From the NCBI GenBank assembly GCA_009692065.1, contig SHZY01000062.1, forward strand, positions 1-32,145: DNA of 32,145 nt, read 5' to 3'. How positions within the stretch are numbered: position 1 is the stretch's first letter; every line of letters starts with the position of its first letter. The notes under the pieces are model-generated. The model did not search any database. It saw only the letters and a program-made list of their open reading frames with translations, and was not told the DNA's origin. This stretch comes from Gemmataceae bacterium. GTDB taxonomy: Bacteria > Planctomycetota > Planctomycetia > Gemmatales > Gemmataceae. Both the position numbers and the translations under genes were made by a program. Shown piece by piece: positions 22,757 through 30,064 of this stretch.

Positions 22757-23437
22757 ATGGCTGAAGCATTCGTATTGGAAGTCCAAGAGCGCACCAAGAG
22801 CGGCACCAACGCCGCCAAACAGGTGCGAAAACAGGGGCTCGTCCCGGCCGTCATCTACGGCCACGGCGAACCCACCGCGTCGCTGTCGGTATCCGGCGAT
22901 GCCTTGAATAAAGCGATACGCCGCGGCGTACGCATTTTCGACGTGAAGCTCGGCAGCGTCACGCAGAAGACCCTGCTCCGCGATGTGCAGTGGGATCCGC
23001 TCGGCCACGACCTCTTGCATGCCGATTTCTATCGCGTGCGTGCCGACGAGAAGATTACCCTTGAAATCAAAGTCGAGCTGCGCGGCACCGCGCCCGGCGT
23101 GACGGTCGGCGGCGGCGTCTTGGTGCAGCAGGTCCATAGCCTGTCGGTCGAGTGCTTGATCATCAACATTCCCGAATCGATCCGTGTGAATATCGGGGAG
23201 TTGCAGCTCGACCAGGCCATTCACGTGAAGGAATTGACGTTGCCAGAAGGGGTCGTCGTCAAGAACGATCCGGATGCAATCATCGTGCAAGTATCGCAGA
23301 AGGTCATCGAAGAAGTCGCCGCGCCAGTTGCCGCGTTGCCTGGCGCCGCCGACTCCAGCGAGCCCGAAGTCATCGGGCGGGTCAAGGGTGAGGACGAAGA
23401 AGGCGAAGAAGAGAAAGAGAAGAAAGACAAGAAGTAG
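22757..23437 (+). CDS. rplY: 50S ribosomal protein L25, CTC family (bL25)
   Basis: 226 residues. It binds 5S rRNA in the central protuberance of the large subunit. It has the two-domain CTC form: an N-terminal L25 domain (KSGTNAAKQVRKQGLVPAVI, YGHGEP, LLRDVQWDPLGHDLLHADFY) and the TL5 C-terminal beta domain (GVTVGGGVLVQQVHSLSVEC, LPEGVVVKNDPDAIIVQV). The end is strongly charged (GEDEEGEEEKEKKDKK), as is common for CTC proteins. The ATG at 22757 has GAGG about 6 nt upstream; the longer open frame from 22589 covers a palindrome and has no ribosome site. The next gene is pth, an arrangement (ctc-pth) seen in many bacteria. Confidence 0.95.
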   Translation: MAEAFVLEVQERTKSGTNAAKQVRKQGLVPAVIYGHGEPTASLSVSGDALNKAIRRGVRIFDVKLGSVTQKTLLRDVQWDPLGHDLLHADFYRVRADEKITLEIKVELRGTAPGVTVGGGVLVQQVHSLSVECLIINIPESIRVNIGELQLDQAIHVKELTLPEGVVVKNDPDAIIVQVSQKVIEEVAAPVAALPGAADSSEPEVIGRVKGEDEEGEEEKEKKDKK

Positions 23438-23484
23438 CGGCTTTCTCCCTTCTGCTCAGGTAGCCTTCGACGGAGCATTGGGAC

Positions 23485-24042
23485 ATGAAACTCGTGGTCG
23501 GTCTTGGCAACCCCGGCAAGAAATACGACGGCACTCGCCACAACGTTGGTTTCGCGGTCGTCGATGTGCTTGCCTTGAGTCCCATTGTCGACAGCTTTCA
23601 GAGCCGATTCGATGCTGACCTGGCCGAGTGGCATCACGCGGGCGAGAAGATTTTGCTGATGAAACCGCAGACGTTCATGAACTTGAGCGGCCGGGCGGTG
23701 CGCGAGGTGGTCGATTTCTATCAACTGGAATTGACCGATCTGCTCGTCGTTTGCGATGACATGGCCCTGCCGCTTGGCAAGTTGCGTTTCCGGGCGCGCG
23801 GCACCCACGGCGGGCACAACGGGCTGCGCGATATTCAGCAGCATCTGGGCACCACCGAGTATTCACGGCTGCGGCTCGGCGTCGATGTTCCGGACGAACA
23901 AAAGGACACCGTGGACCATGTGCTCGGCAAGTTCAAGCCGAGCGAGAAGCCGGCCATAAAGGACGCGATCACCCTCGCCGCTCAAGGGGTGGCGACCTGG
24001 ATTGGGCAGGGTATCCAAACGTGCATGAATCAATATAATTAG
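23485..24042 (+). CDS. pth: Peptidyl-tRNA hydrolase
   Basis: 185 residues. It releases tRNA from peptidyl-tRNA dropped by stalled ribosomes. Catalytic residues correspond to those of E. coli Pth: N9 in VGLGNPGKKY, H19 in TRHNVGF, N66 in PQTFMNLSG, D92 in VVCDDMALP and N112 in GTHGGHNGLRD. Length is normal. It begins 47 bp after rplY and is followed by rpsF 76 bp downstream, consistent with a translation-related operon. The gap to rpsF contains only half of a family B palindrome. The start codon is the ATG at 23485; an upstream GGAG is a little distant (about 9-10 nt). Confidence 0.97.
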   Translation: MKLVVGLGNPGKKYDGTRHNVGFAVVDVLALSPIVDSFQSRFDADLAEWHHAGEKILLMKPQTFMNLSGRAVREVVDFYQLELTDLLVVCDDMALPLGKLRFRARGTHGGHNGLRDIQQHLGTTEYSRLRLGVDVPDEQKDTVDHVLGKFKPSEKPAIKDAITLAAQGVATWIGQGIQTCMNQYN

Positions 24043-24056
24043 CCGCTCGCGGCGAA
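24041..24056. repeat. Partial family B element after pth
   Basis: TTAGCCGCTCGCGGCG resembles the outer arm GCCGCTTGCGGC of family B, but no right-hand partner follows. It probably represents a half copy left by deletion. The short GCCG/CGGC dyad could still form a small hairpin next to the pth stop codon, which it overlaps. Confidence 0.4.
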
Positions 24057-24118
24057 CCGTCAAATGTCTGAGGTCGGTCTGCGGGCGTTAAAAAAGGATC
24101 AGGCAAAAGGAATCATCC

Positions 24119-24556
24119 ATGGCAGCGAATGTTTACGAGTGCATGTTCATTCTCGATTCATCCAAGGTCGCTGGCAATCTCGAAACCGCCGACAAGCAGA
24201 TTCGCGAGATTCTCGAAAAGCACAGCGCCGAGGTCCTGGTGAGCCGGCTTTGGGATGAGCGTAAATTCACCTGTCCGATCAAGAAGCAAAAGAAGGGCGT
24301 CTACTACCTGACCTACTTCTCGTCGGAAGGCAAGAACCTCGTTGCCATCGAGAACGATTGCACGCTGAACGAGACCATCCTACGGCTCATGGTTCTGAAA
24401 ATTCACCCGAAGCTGGTCGAAACGATGCTGGGGATTGCGAAGGGCGAGCACGCGGTGGCCTTGCACAATATGCAGGAAGATACGGGCTCGAACGACGGCG
24501 CTCCGATCGACCTGGGCGTCAACGACGGCCCGCGCCGCGGCCGGCGCCACGATTGA
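24119..24556 (+). CDS. rpsF: 30S ribosomal protein S6 (bS6)
   Basis: 145 residues. bS6 sits on the platform of the small subunit next to bS18. The ferredoxin-like core is intact: NVYECMFILDSSK, IREILEKHSAEVL, DERKFTCPIKKQKKGVYYL, YFSSEGKNLVAIENDC and NETILRLMVLKI. The C-terminal tail ends in GPRRGRRHD and is acidic/basic, unstructured in relatives. AAGGAA about 6 nt upstream supports ATG 24119. It is 55 bp ahead of ssb and followed by rplI, the usual rpsF-ssb cluster, but with rpsR missing. Confidence 0.96.
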   Translation: MAANVYECMFILDSSKVAGNLETADKQIREILEKHSAEVLVSRLWDERKFTCPIKKQKKGVYYLTYFSSEGKNLVAIENDCTLNETILRLMVLKIHPKLVETMLGIAKGEHAVALHNMQEDTGSNDGAPIDLGVNDGPRRGRRHD

Positions 24557-24611
24557 ACCTGCGACGGAATCAACGAGAGCGATCTCGCGTTACCTCATCG
24601 GAGAGCTCCTC

Positions 24612-25103
24612 ATGGCGAACCTCAACAAGGTCATGTTGATCGGTCGTCTGACCCGCGACCCCGAAGTGCGCATGTTCTCGAACGGCGGCAAAGTCGCGAA
24701 TTTCGGCTTTGCGGTGAACAACCGGCGCAAGAATCAGCAAACCGGCCAATGGGAGGACGAACCCGTCTTTCTTGACTGCGAAGCGTTTAATCGCGGCGAG
24801 ACCGGCAAGACGGCTGACCTGATTGAACAGTACCTTCGAAAAGGCCACCAGGCTTTCATCGAGGGGCACCTGAAGCTTGACCAGTGGGCGGACAAGCAAA
24901 CAGGCGATAAGCGATCGAAGCTGAAAATCGTCGTCGAAAATGTTCAGTTCCTTGAACCCCGCAAGGACGGGGGCTCCGGCGGCAGTTACCAAAGCAAACG
25001 CCAGGACGCCCCGCCGCCGAGCCAGGACTATGACAGCGGCGGCAGTGAACCACCCCCGATGGATGCCCAGCCCCCGCCCAAAGAAGGTGACATCCCCTTC
25101 TGA
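24612..25103 (+). CDS. ssb: Single-stranded DNA-binding protein
   Basis: 163 residues. It coats ssDNA during replication and repair and recruits partners through its tail. The OB-fold (about 1-115) reads MANLNKVMLIGRLTRDPEVR, KVANFGFAVNN, FLDCEAFNRG, AEQ-type helix DLIEQYLRKGHQAFIEGHL, WADKQTGDKRSKL and VVENVQFLEPR. A disordered Gly/Pro/Gln linker follows, ending in the acidic tip EGDIPF, the interaction motif of bacterial SSB. The ATG at 24612 is preceded by GGAGAG at about 8 nt; a longer open frame from 24435 overlaps rpsF in another frame and is not a gene. It is located between rpsF and rplI. Confidence 0.97.
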   Translation: MANLNKVMLIGRLTRDPEVRMFSNGGKVANFGFAVNNRRKNQQTGQWEDEPVFLDCEAFNRGETGKTADLIEQYLRKGHQAFIEGHLKLDQWADKQTGDKRSKLKIVVENVQFLEPRKDGGSGGSYQSKRQDAPPPSQDYDSGGSEPPPMDAQPPPKEGDIPF

Positions 25104-25105
25104 GT

Positions 25106-25123
25106 TTACGTTTAGCGTTCGCA
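25106..25123. repeat. Left half of a family A palindrome
   Basis: TTTACGTTTAGCGTTCGC just after the ssb stop is the left arm of a family A element (compare 21782). No complementary right arm follows before rplI. It is a truncated copy. Confidence 0.55.
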
Positions 25124-25154
25124 GTGAAATCTCCTTTATGTGACGGATACCCCG

Positions 25155-25667
25155 ATGCCAACCAGAAAACGCAATCAAGTCCTCAAGGGCAATCACGGCG
25201 GCATGCAGCTCCTCTTGACCGAAGATGTAGCCCATCTTGGGTCACAGGGCGATCTCGTCGAGGTCAAGCATGGCTACGCGCGCAACTACCTGTTGCCTCA
25301 AGGCCTCGCCACGGTGCCGACGCAGCACAACCTGAAGTTGCTGGAACTGCACAAGAAGCGAGTCAATCAGGCGCGTGAAGCCAAGATCGCCGACCTCAAG
25401 GCCATGGCCGAGCAGATCGCCCGCGTCCCACAGCTGACCATCGAAGCGAACGCCAACGAAGAAGGCCATCTTTATGGCTCCGTCGGTGAGGGCGACATCT
25501 CGAAGACCCTGAAGGGCAAGAACCTCAAGGTCGAAACCGAGATGGTCAAGCTGGAAGGCATGATCAAACAGTGCGGCCTCTACGAGGTCGAGCTGAACCT
25601 CGGCTATGACGTCACTGCCAAGGTCAAGGTGATGGTCGTGCCGCTGCAGCAAGCCGAGAAGAAGTAA
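25155..25667 (+). CDS. rplI: 50S ribosomal protein L9 (bL9)
   Basis: 170 residues from ATG 25155 (MPTRKRNQ); GTG at 25140 in the same frame is an alternative, and neither has a strong ribosome site. The N-terminal domain is conserved: MQLLLTEDVAHLGSQGDLVE and VKHGYARNYLLPQGLATVPT, the 23S-binding face. The long connecting helix (NLKLLELHKKRVNQAREAKI) and the C-terminal domain (EEGHLYGSVGEGDISKTLKG, LGYDVTAKVKVMVVPLQ) follow. The roughly 16 basic residues before MQLLL are longer than in E. coli L9. It lies downstream of ssb, with rpsR absent between them. An intrinsic terminator follows, so the ribosomal operon seems to end here, before dnaB. Confidence 0.95.
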   Translation: MPTRKRNQVLKGNHGGMQLLLTEDVAHLGSQGDLVEVKHGYARNYLLPQGLATVPTQHNLKLLELHKKRVNQAREAKIADLKAMAEQIARVPQLTIEANANEEGHLYGSVGEGDISKTLKGKNLKVETEMVKLEGMIKQCGLYEVELNLGYDVTAKVKVMVVPLQQAEKK

Positions 25668-25688
25668 ACGCGCGATTTGCTACAATAG

Positions 25689-25725
25689 ACAGCCCGGCCG
25701 CGAATGGTCGGGCTGTTTGTCTTTG
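25689..25725 (+). terminator. Intrinsic terminator after rplI
   Basis: ACAGCCCG (25689-25696) pairs with CGGGCTGT (25709-25716) in a perfect 8-bp stem, followed by TTGTCTTTG, a T-rich tail. It lies 22 bp after the rplI stop and would separate the rpsF-ssb-rplI transcript from dnaB. Confidence 0.7.
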
Positions 25726-25726
25726 T

Positions 25727-25782
25727 GCCGCTTGCGGCCTAGCGTTCGCGTGTCGCCTTGCGAGCGCCAAGCCGCGAGCGGC
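25727..25782. repeat. Family B palindrome abutting the dnaB ribosome-binding site
   Basis: Outer arms GCCGCTTGCGGC (25727-25738) and GCCGCGAGCGGC (25771-25782) enclose CTAGCGTTCGCG and its near complement. These inner arms match the left half of family A elements. The AGGAGG of dnaB begins a few bases after the right arm, as in the tpiA case. Confidence 0.8.
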
Positions 25783-25800
25783 AATGCAGGAGGCATAGCC

Positions 25801-27162
25801 ATGTACCCCGACCCCTCCGTCGCGGACCGACTGCCGCCGCACAATCGCGACGCGGAGCGCAGCTTGCTCGGCAGCATGCTGCGCGACAACCAGGTCATCC
25901 CGGAAGCCGTCAATCTCGTCCGCGCCGAGCACTTCTACGTCTTTGGCCATCAGAAGATTTTTGAAGCCATCACCAAGCTGAACGACGACGACGGCAAACC
26001 CGCCGACATCGTCACGGTCGCCGAATGGCTGTCGCAGGCCAAGCTGATGGACGACGTGGGCGGCCACGGTTATCTCGTGGAGTTGTTCGATGCCGCGCCC
26101 AGCGCGGCACATTATCGCCAGTACGCGGAAATCATCCGCGAGAAGGCGATCGTGCGCAACTTGATCCACGCCTGCACCGATCTGCAAGCCGAGGCGTACA
26201 ACCAAACGCAAAAGCCGAAGGAGCTGCTTGACAGCGCCGAACGCCGCATCCTTGAAATCGCGGAGATGGGCATCACGGGAAATACAGTCACGCTGCACGA
26301 CGCGCTTCAGGAAGCCTTCCAGCGGCTCGATCAGAAAAAACTACCCGGGCACGAGTTCAGTGGCATTAAGACAGGCTTCATGGATCTTGATGACCTGACG
26401 GCTGGTTTTCAGAAAAACGAACTCATCATCATTGCCGCTCGTCCCAGCGTGGGAAAGACTGCATTCGCGCTGAACATTGCCAGACATGTCGTGGTTGAGG
26501 ACGGCTTGCCAGTCCTGTTCGTCAGCCTGGAGCAAGCGAAGGTCGAGATAGCGGACCGCTTGCTTTGCTGTCAGGGCCGCGTTGATAGTCACCGCATGCG
26601 GCGTGGGCATCTGAATTCCGATGAAGTTTCGAGAATGATGGAAGCGAGCGAATTGCTTGGAGGGGGAGCGAAACTCTTCATCGACGATACTCCCGGCCAA
26701 AACATGTTGCGCATCGCAGCTAACGCTCGTCGCCTCAAGAAACGTGAGGATATCCGCCTCGTCATGATTGATTATCTACAGCTCATCGATCCGGACGACC
26801 GTCGCGAGAGCCGACAGGAACAAGTGTCCGGCATTTCGCGGCGATTGAAATTCCTGGCACGCGAGCTTAAGCTCCCGGTGGTCGCGCTTGCCCAGGTGAA
26901 CCGCAGTTCGGAGGACCGCCAGGACCATCGGCCACGCCTAAGTGACCTGCGTGAATCGGGTGCCATTGAGCAGGATGCGGATACCGTGATCATGCTGCAT
27001 CGCCCAGATAGTGCCCCTGGTCAGAATGAAGGGTTAATCGAAGTCAACGTCGCTAAGCAGCGCAACGGGCCAACCGGCGAGAAATCGCTGATATACGTCA
27101 AAGAATACATGCGATTCGAGAACTTCGCGGTCGAGCATTCGAGCAGCTTCGGCGGCATTTGA
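25801..27162 (+). CDS. dnaB: Replicative DNA helicase DnaB
   Basis: 453 residues from ATG 25801, with AGGAGG about 7 nt upstream. It unwinds DNA at the replication fork as a hexamer. The N-terminal domain (about 1-150) has PPHNRDAERSLLGSML, AEHFYVFGHQKIFEAI and DVGGHGYLVEL. The RecA-like C-terminal domain carries Walker A AARPSVGKTAFALN (K219), FVSLEQAKVEIADRL, Walker B LVMIDYLQLI, VVALAQVNRSSEDR (with the sensor Gln), LRESGAIEQDADTVIML and VAKQRNGPTG. Codon use changes inside the gene: third positions are about 87% G/C in the first 106 codons and about 62% from about 26340 onward, by hand count of samples. That suggests a recombinant gene. The protein is otherwise intact; the tail after the last motif is short (HSSSFGGI). 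Confidence 0.96.
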   Translation: MYPDPSVADRLPPHNRDAERSLLGSMLRDNQVIPEAVNLVRAEHFYVFGHQKIFEAITKLNDDDGKPADIVTVAEWLSQAKLMDDVGGHGYLVELFDAAPSAAHYRQYAEIIREKAIVRNLIHACTDLQAEAYNQTQKPKELLDSAERRILEIAEMGITGNTVTLHDALQEAFQRLDQKKLPGHEFSGIKTGFMDLDDLTAGFQKNELIIIAARPSVGKTAFALNIARHVVVEDGLPVLFVSLEQAKVEIADRLLCCQGRVDSHRMRRGHLNSDEVSRMMEASELLGGGAKLFIDDTPGQNMLRIAANARRLKKREDIRLVMIDYLQLIDPDDRRESRQEQVSGISRRLKFLARELKLPVVALAQVNRSSEDRQDHRPRLSDLRESGAIEQDADTVIMLHRPDSAPGQNEGLIEVNVAKQRNGPTGEKSLIYVKEYMRFENFAVEHSSSFGGI

Positions 27163-27166
27163 TTGG

Positions 27167-27224
27167 TCCGAGCCTGAAGCGTAAGCGCAGTTTGCGGTTT
27201 CTTCGCTTACGCTTCAGGCTCGGA
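27167..27224. repeat. Family C palindrome (GAGCCTGAAGCGTAAGCG type), perfect 21-bp arms
   Basis: The arms 27167-27187 and 27204-27224 are exact complements around a 16-nt loop. It begins 4 bp after the dnaB stop codon and ends 6 bp before the ispF promoter -35 box, so it may insulate the two genes. Nearly the same arms occur at 29493. Confidence 0.85.
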
Positions 27225-27230
27225 CTTGCA

Positions 27231-27260
27231 TTGTCAAGATCGACGCGGCTTCGTTACAAT
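27231..27260 (+). promoter_or_regulatory. Sigma-70-type promoter of ispF
   Basis: TTGTCA (27231-27236) and TACAAT (27255-27260) are spaced by 18 bp. The predicted start near 27267 gives a leader of about 18 nt containing GAGGA before the ispF ATG at 27285. Confidence 0.55.
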
Positions 27261-27284
27261 TGCCGTCGGCTTGAGGATCGCTTT

Positions 27285-27785
27285 ATGTTCCGCGTCGGCA
27301 TCGGTCATGATACGCATCGGCTTGGCCCAGATCGTCCGCTCATCCTCGGCGGCCTGAAGATCGAGCATCCGCGCGGCCTGATCGGGCACTCGGACGCCGA
27401 CGTCGTCTTGCACGCGTTGACTGATGCGTTGCTGGGCGCGGCGGGCTTAGGCGATATCGGCGATTCCTATCCCGATAACGATCCAAAGTACAAGGACTGC
27501 GATTCGCAGATGTTCGTGACGGAGACGCTGATGCGACTGAGCGAACTCGGCTATCGCGTCGTCAACGTCGATCTGACGATATTCGCCCAGGAGCCGAAGC
27601 TGGGGCCGATCAAACAGCAAATGCGCGAACACCTGGCGGCGCTGCTGCGTCTGGCTGTGGACGCGGTCAACGTGAAGGCGAAGACCGGTGAAGGTGTCGG
27701 CGCGATCGGCCGGGCCGAGGCGATCGGGTGCCAGGTGATAGCGCTAATCCTAAATGACCCGTTCATCGATCCCCTCTTTCTGTAG
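27285..27785 (+). CDS. ispF: 2-C-methyl-D-erythritol 2,4-cyclodiphosphate synthase
   Basis: 166 residues. IspF cyclises CDP-methylerythritol phosphate in the MEP pathway of isoprenoid synthesis. The zinc ligands D9, H11 (VGIGHDTHRL) and H43 (GLIGHSDADVVLHALTDALL) match E. coli D8, H10 and H42. Also present are GDIGDSYPDNDPKYKDCDS (with the family DIG and YKD-type ligand loop), VNVDLTIFAQEPKLGP, and VNVKAKTGEGVGAIGRAEAI near the end, the nucleotide-binding part. The ATG at 27285 follows GAGGA at 8 nt; the longer frame from 27159 crosses a palindrome and the promoter. No other MEP gene is adjacent. Confidence 0.96.
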   Translation: MFRVGIGHDTHRLGPDRPLILGGLKIEHPRGLIGHSDADVVLHALTDALLGAAGLGDIGDSYPDNDPKYKDCDSQMFVTETLMRLSELGYRVVNVDLTIFAQEPKLGPIKQQMREHLAALLRLAVDAVNVKAKTGEGVGAIGRAEAIGCQVIALILNDPFIDPLFL

Positions 27786-27793
27786 CTCGGGGG

Positions 27794-27825
27794 CGAGGGG
27801 TTGGGGCGAGGGGTTGGGGCGAGGG
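27794..27825. repeat. 13-nt tandem repeat, G-rich
   Basis: Two and a half copies of CGAGGGGTTGGGG follow each other directly after the ispF stop codon. Their runs of four G on one strand could form G-quadruplex-like structures, but only two full units are present. Confidence 0.6.
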
Positions 27826-27835
27826 TAGATCCAAC

Positions 27836-27947
27836 CGTTGTGGCACGGTCTCCTGACCGTGCCACTGGGCCAGACCGAAGGTCTCCAGAAACGCCGGGAG
27901 ACCTGCGGTTAAACAACGTGTCACGGTCAGGAGGCCGTGACACAACG
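27836..27947. repeat. Nested palindrome with self-complementary arms upstream of cysS
   Basis: The outer arms 27836-27865 and 27918-27947 match at 27 of 30 positions. Each arm is itself a hairpin: GGCACGGTC/GACCGTGCC on the left and GTCACGG/CCGTGAC on the right. Between them CCGAAGGTCTCC and GGAGACCTGCGG form a third, inner inverted repeat. The whole can fold as a cruciform or as three separate hairpins. It ends 15 bp before the cysS start. Confidence 0.75.
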
Positions 27948-27962
27948 TGTGATGAGGTTGCG

Positions 27963-29486
27963 ATGGAACACAATCTGCGCGTCTATAACACCCTGACCCG
28001 GCAGAAGGAGCCGTTTAAAACGGTCGAGCCGGGCAAGGTCGGCATGTACGTGTGCGGGCCGACGGTGTACAAGCCGAGCCACCTCGGGCACATGGTCGGG
28101 CCGGTCATCTTCGACACCGTCAAACGCTATCTCACCTATCTCGGCTACGAAGTCAAGTTCGTCGTCAACATCACCGACGTCGATGACAAGCTCATCATCG
28201 AAGCGCCAAGGCAAGGCATCAGCGTCTCCGACTTGGCCGAACGCGTCACACGCGATTATGTCGAGAACCTGACGAAGCTCAACGTCACAAGCATCGACCT
28301 GATGCCGCGGGCGACGCACCACATCGGCGACATCATCGAGATCATCCAGGGGCTCATCACGAAAGGCTTCGCGTATCCGGCGGCTGGCGATGTCTATTTC
28401 GACGTCACCAAGGACGACGACTACGGCAAGCTGTGCAATCGCGATCCGGAGCAGCTCGAAGCCGGCGCCCGCATTGAAGTCAGCGAAAAAAAGCGCAGCC
28501 CCGGCGACTTCGCCCTGTGGAAAGCCGCCAAGCCCGGCGAGCCTGCATGGGACAGCCCCTGGGGCAAGGGGCGCCCCGGCTGGCATATCGAATGCTCGGC
28601 CATGAGCACCAAGCTGCTCGGCAAAACGCTCGACATACACGGCGGCGGCCTCGACCTGCAATTCCCGCATCACGAGAACGAACTCGCCCAGTCGGAATCG
28701 TACAACGGCTGCACGTTCGCCAATTTCTGGATGCATAATGGACTGATGCGGATTCATTCGCAGGCCAGCAAGATCAAGGACGCCAAGCCGCGAGACGACG
28801 AGCCGCAGAAGATGTCGAAGAGCCTCGGCAACGAGATCGTCGTTCACAAACTCTTCGAGCGCGGCATCCAGCCGGAGACGCTGCGGTTCTTTTTGCTCGC
28901 CACGCATTACCGCCGGCCGATTGATTACAGCGAAGAACGCCTGGCGGAAGTAGGTCGCGGCCTCGACGGCTTCTATCGGTTTTTCGAGCGATTTGAGCGA
29001 ATCAATAACAAGAGGAATTTCTATCAGCCACTTCCGGCCAATGTGGCAAGAGGCGCTGGCCGTGAAGGCGAGTTCGCGGTCCTGCGGAAGCGGTTCCTCG
29101 AACACATGGACGACGACTTCAACACCGGCGGTGCCGTCGGCGTTTTGTACGAATTGCTTACAGCGCTCAATCGCTTTGCCGATGCGAAACAACTCGAAAT
29201 AGGCAAGGGAACGGCCGACGATGTAAAGGCGTTCGAGGATGGCGTTATCTATCTCAAAGAGTTGAGCCAGATCCTCGGCGTTTTCGAGAAACGGCCGGAG
29301 GAGGTGAAAACGGACAACGCAAGCCAGCAGCTCGTCGGCGGCTTGATGCAACTGCTCATCGACCTGCGCGCCGAAGCGCGCAAGGCGAAAAACTTCGCGC
29401 TCGGCGATCAGATTCGCAAACGCTTGAGCGAACTGGGCGTGACGCTGGAAGACCGCGCCGGCGGGACCAACTGGCGCAAGGATTAG
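27963..29486 (+). CDS. cysS: Cysteinyl-tRNA synthetase
   Basis: 507 residues. It is a class I synthetase charging tRNA-Cys. C31 in VGMYVCGPTVY is the first zinc ligand, followed by the HIGH motif as HLGH (40-43). Further zinc ligands lie in GRPGWHIECSAMS and LQFPHHENE; KMSKS occurs at 283-287 (DEPQKMSKSLGN). FVVNITDVDDKLI and GDFALWKAAKPGEPAWDSPW are family-typical. The C-terminal helical DALR-like region includes MDDDFNTGGAV and KNFALGDQIRKRLSELGV. The ATG at 27963 has GAGG at 5 nt; the open frame back to 27801 crosses the nested palindrome and is not coding. Long antisense open frames here are codon-usage shadows. It is a slightly long member of the family but intact. Confidence 0.98.
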   Translation: MEHNLRVYNTLTRQKEPFKTVEPGKVGMYVCGPTVYKPSHLGHMVGPVIFDTVKRYLTYLGYEVKFVVNITDVDDKLIIEAPRQGISVSDLAERVTRDYVENLTKLNVTSIDLMPRATHHIGDIIEIIQGLITKGFAYPAAGDVYFDVTKDDDYGKLCNRDPEQLEAGARIEVSEKKRSPGDFALWKAAKPGEPAWDSPWGKGRPGWHIECSAMSTKLLGKTLDIHGGGLDLQFPHHENELAQSESYNGCTFANFWMHNGLMRIHSQASKIKDAKPRDDEPQKMSKSLGNEIVVHKLFERGIQPETLRFFLLATHYRRPIDYSEERLAEVGRGLDGFYRFFERFERINNKRNFYQPLPANVARGAGREGEFAVLRKRFLEHMDDDFNTGGAVGVLYELLTALNRFADAKQLEIGKGTADDVKAFEDGVIYLKELSQILGVFEKRPEEVKTDNASQQLVGGLMQLLIDLRAEARKAKNFALGDQIRKRLSELGVTLEDRAGGTNWRKD

Positions 29487-29492
29487 CCATCT

Positions 29493-29544
29493 GAGCCTGA
29501 AGCGTAAGCGAAGATTCGCTGCTTTTCGCTTACGCTTCAGGCTC
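29493..29544. repeat. Family C palindrome, perfect 20-bp arms, upstream of ruvC
   Basis: The arms 29493-29512 (GAGCCTGAAGCGTAAGCGAA) and 29525-29544 are exact complements around a 12-nt loop. The outer 18 bases are identical to those of the copy at 27167, while the loops differ. It separates cysS from ruvC. Confidence 0.85.
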
Positions 29545-29563
29545 GGACAGTCATGGATGCCAT

Positions 29564-30064
29564 ATGAGCACCCCACGTCGCATCGTCGGCATCGATCCCG
29601 GTCTGGCCATCACCGGCTATGGCGTCCTCGAATTCACCCCCGTCCGGCCCGTCATCTGCGAAGCCGGCATCATCCGCACGGCTGACGATGACGCATCTGA
29701 TATGGCGGAAAAGGTCCTCTCCGTGTACAAAGGTGTAGTGGAAGTCGTCGCCCAGTTCAAGCCTGAGGCGATGGCGGTCGAGCAGCTTTATGCCCACTAC
29801 GATCACCCGCGAACAGCCATTCTGATGGGCCACGCGCGCGGCGTCATCTTTCTGGCGGCTGCGCAAGCAGGCATTCCGGTCGTCAGTTATGCCTCCACGC
29901 AGGTGAAGAAGATCGTCACCGGCAACGGCCGAGCGTCGAAGGAGCAGGTGCAGCGCACCATCCAGCGTGAGATGGGCCTGGCGAGGCTGCCCGACCCACC
30001 CGACGTTGCCGATGCGCTGGCGGTCGCCCTCTGCCACTACTATCAGAGCAAGATGCAACTATGA
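29564..30064 (+). CDS. ruvC: Crossover junction endodeoxyribonuclease RuvC
   Basis: 166 residues. RuvC cuts Holliday junctions symmetrically after RuvAB branch migration. The four catalytic acidic residues are present: D11 in VGIDPGLAITGYG, E73 in AVEQLYAHYD, and D147 and D150 in PPDVADALAVALCH; these match D7, E66, D138 and D141 of E. coli. SYASTQVKKIVTGNGRASKE is the conserved DNA-contact segment. The start ATG at 29564 lies 20 bp after a family C palindrome; another ATG at 29553 is out of frame. Its TGA overlaps the ruvA start by 4 bp (ATGA), so the two are translationally coupled. Confidence 0.97.
   Translation: MSTPRRIVGIDPGLAITGYGVLEFTPVRPVICEAGIIRTADDDASDMAEKVLSVYKGVVEVVAQFKPEAMAVEQLYAHYDHPRTAILMGHARGVIFLAAAQAGIPVVSYASTQVKKIVTGNGRASKEQVQRTIQREMGLARLPDPPDVADALAVALCHYYQSKMQL

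Noticed and set aside
27794..27947. CRISPR-like array after ispF
   Set aside because: The repeats are 13 nt, directly adjacent without spacers, and the following repeats are inverted rather than direct.
27927..29576. 549-codon open frame antisense to cysS
   Set aside because: It mirrors the codon structure of a gene that is certainly cysS, has no ribosome site and resembles no family. Long antisense frames are expected at this GC content.
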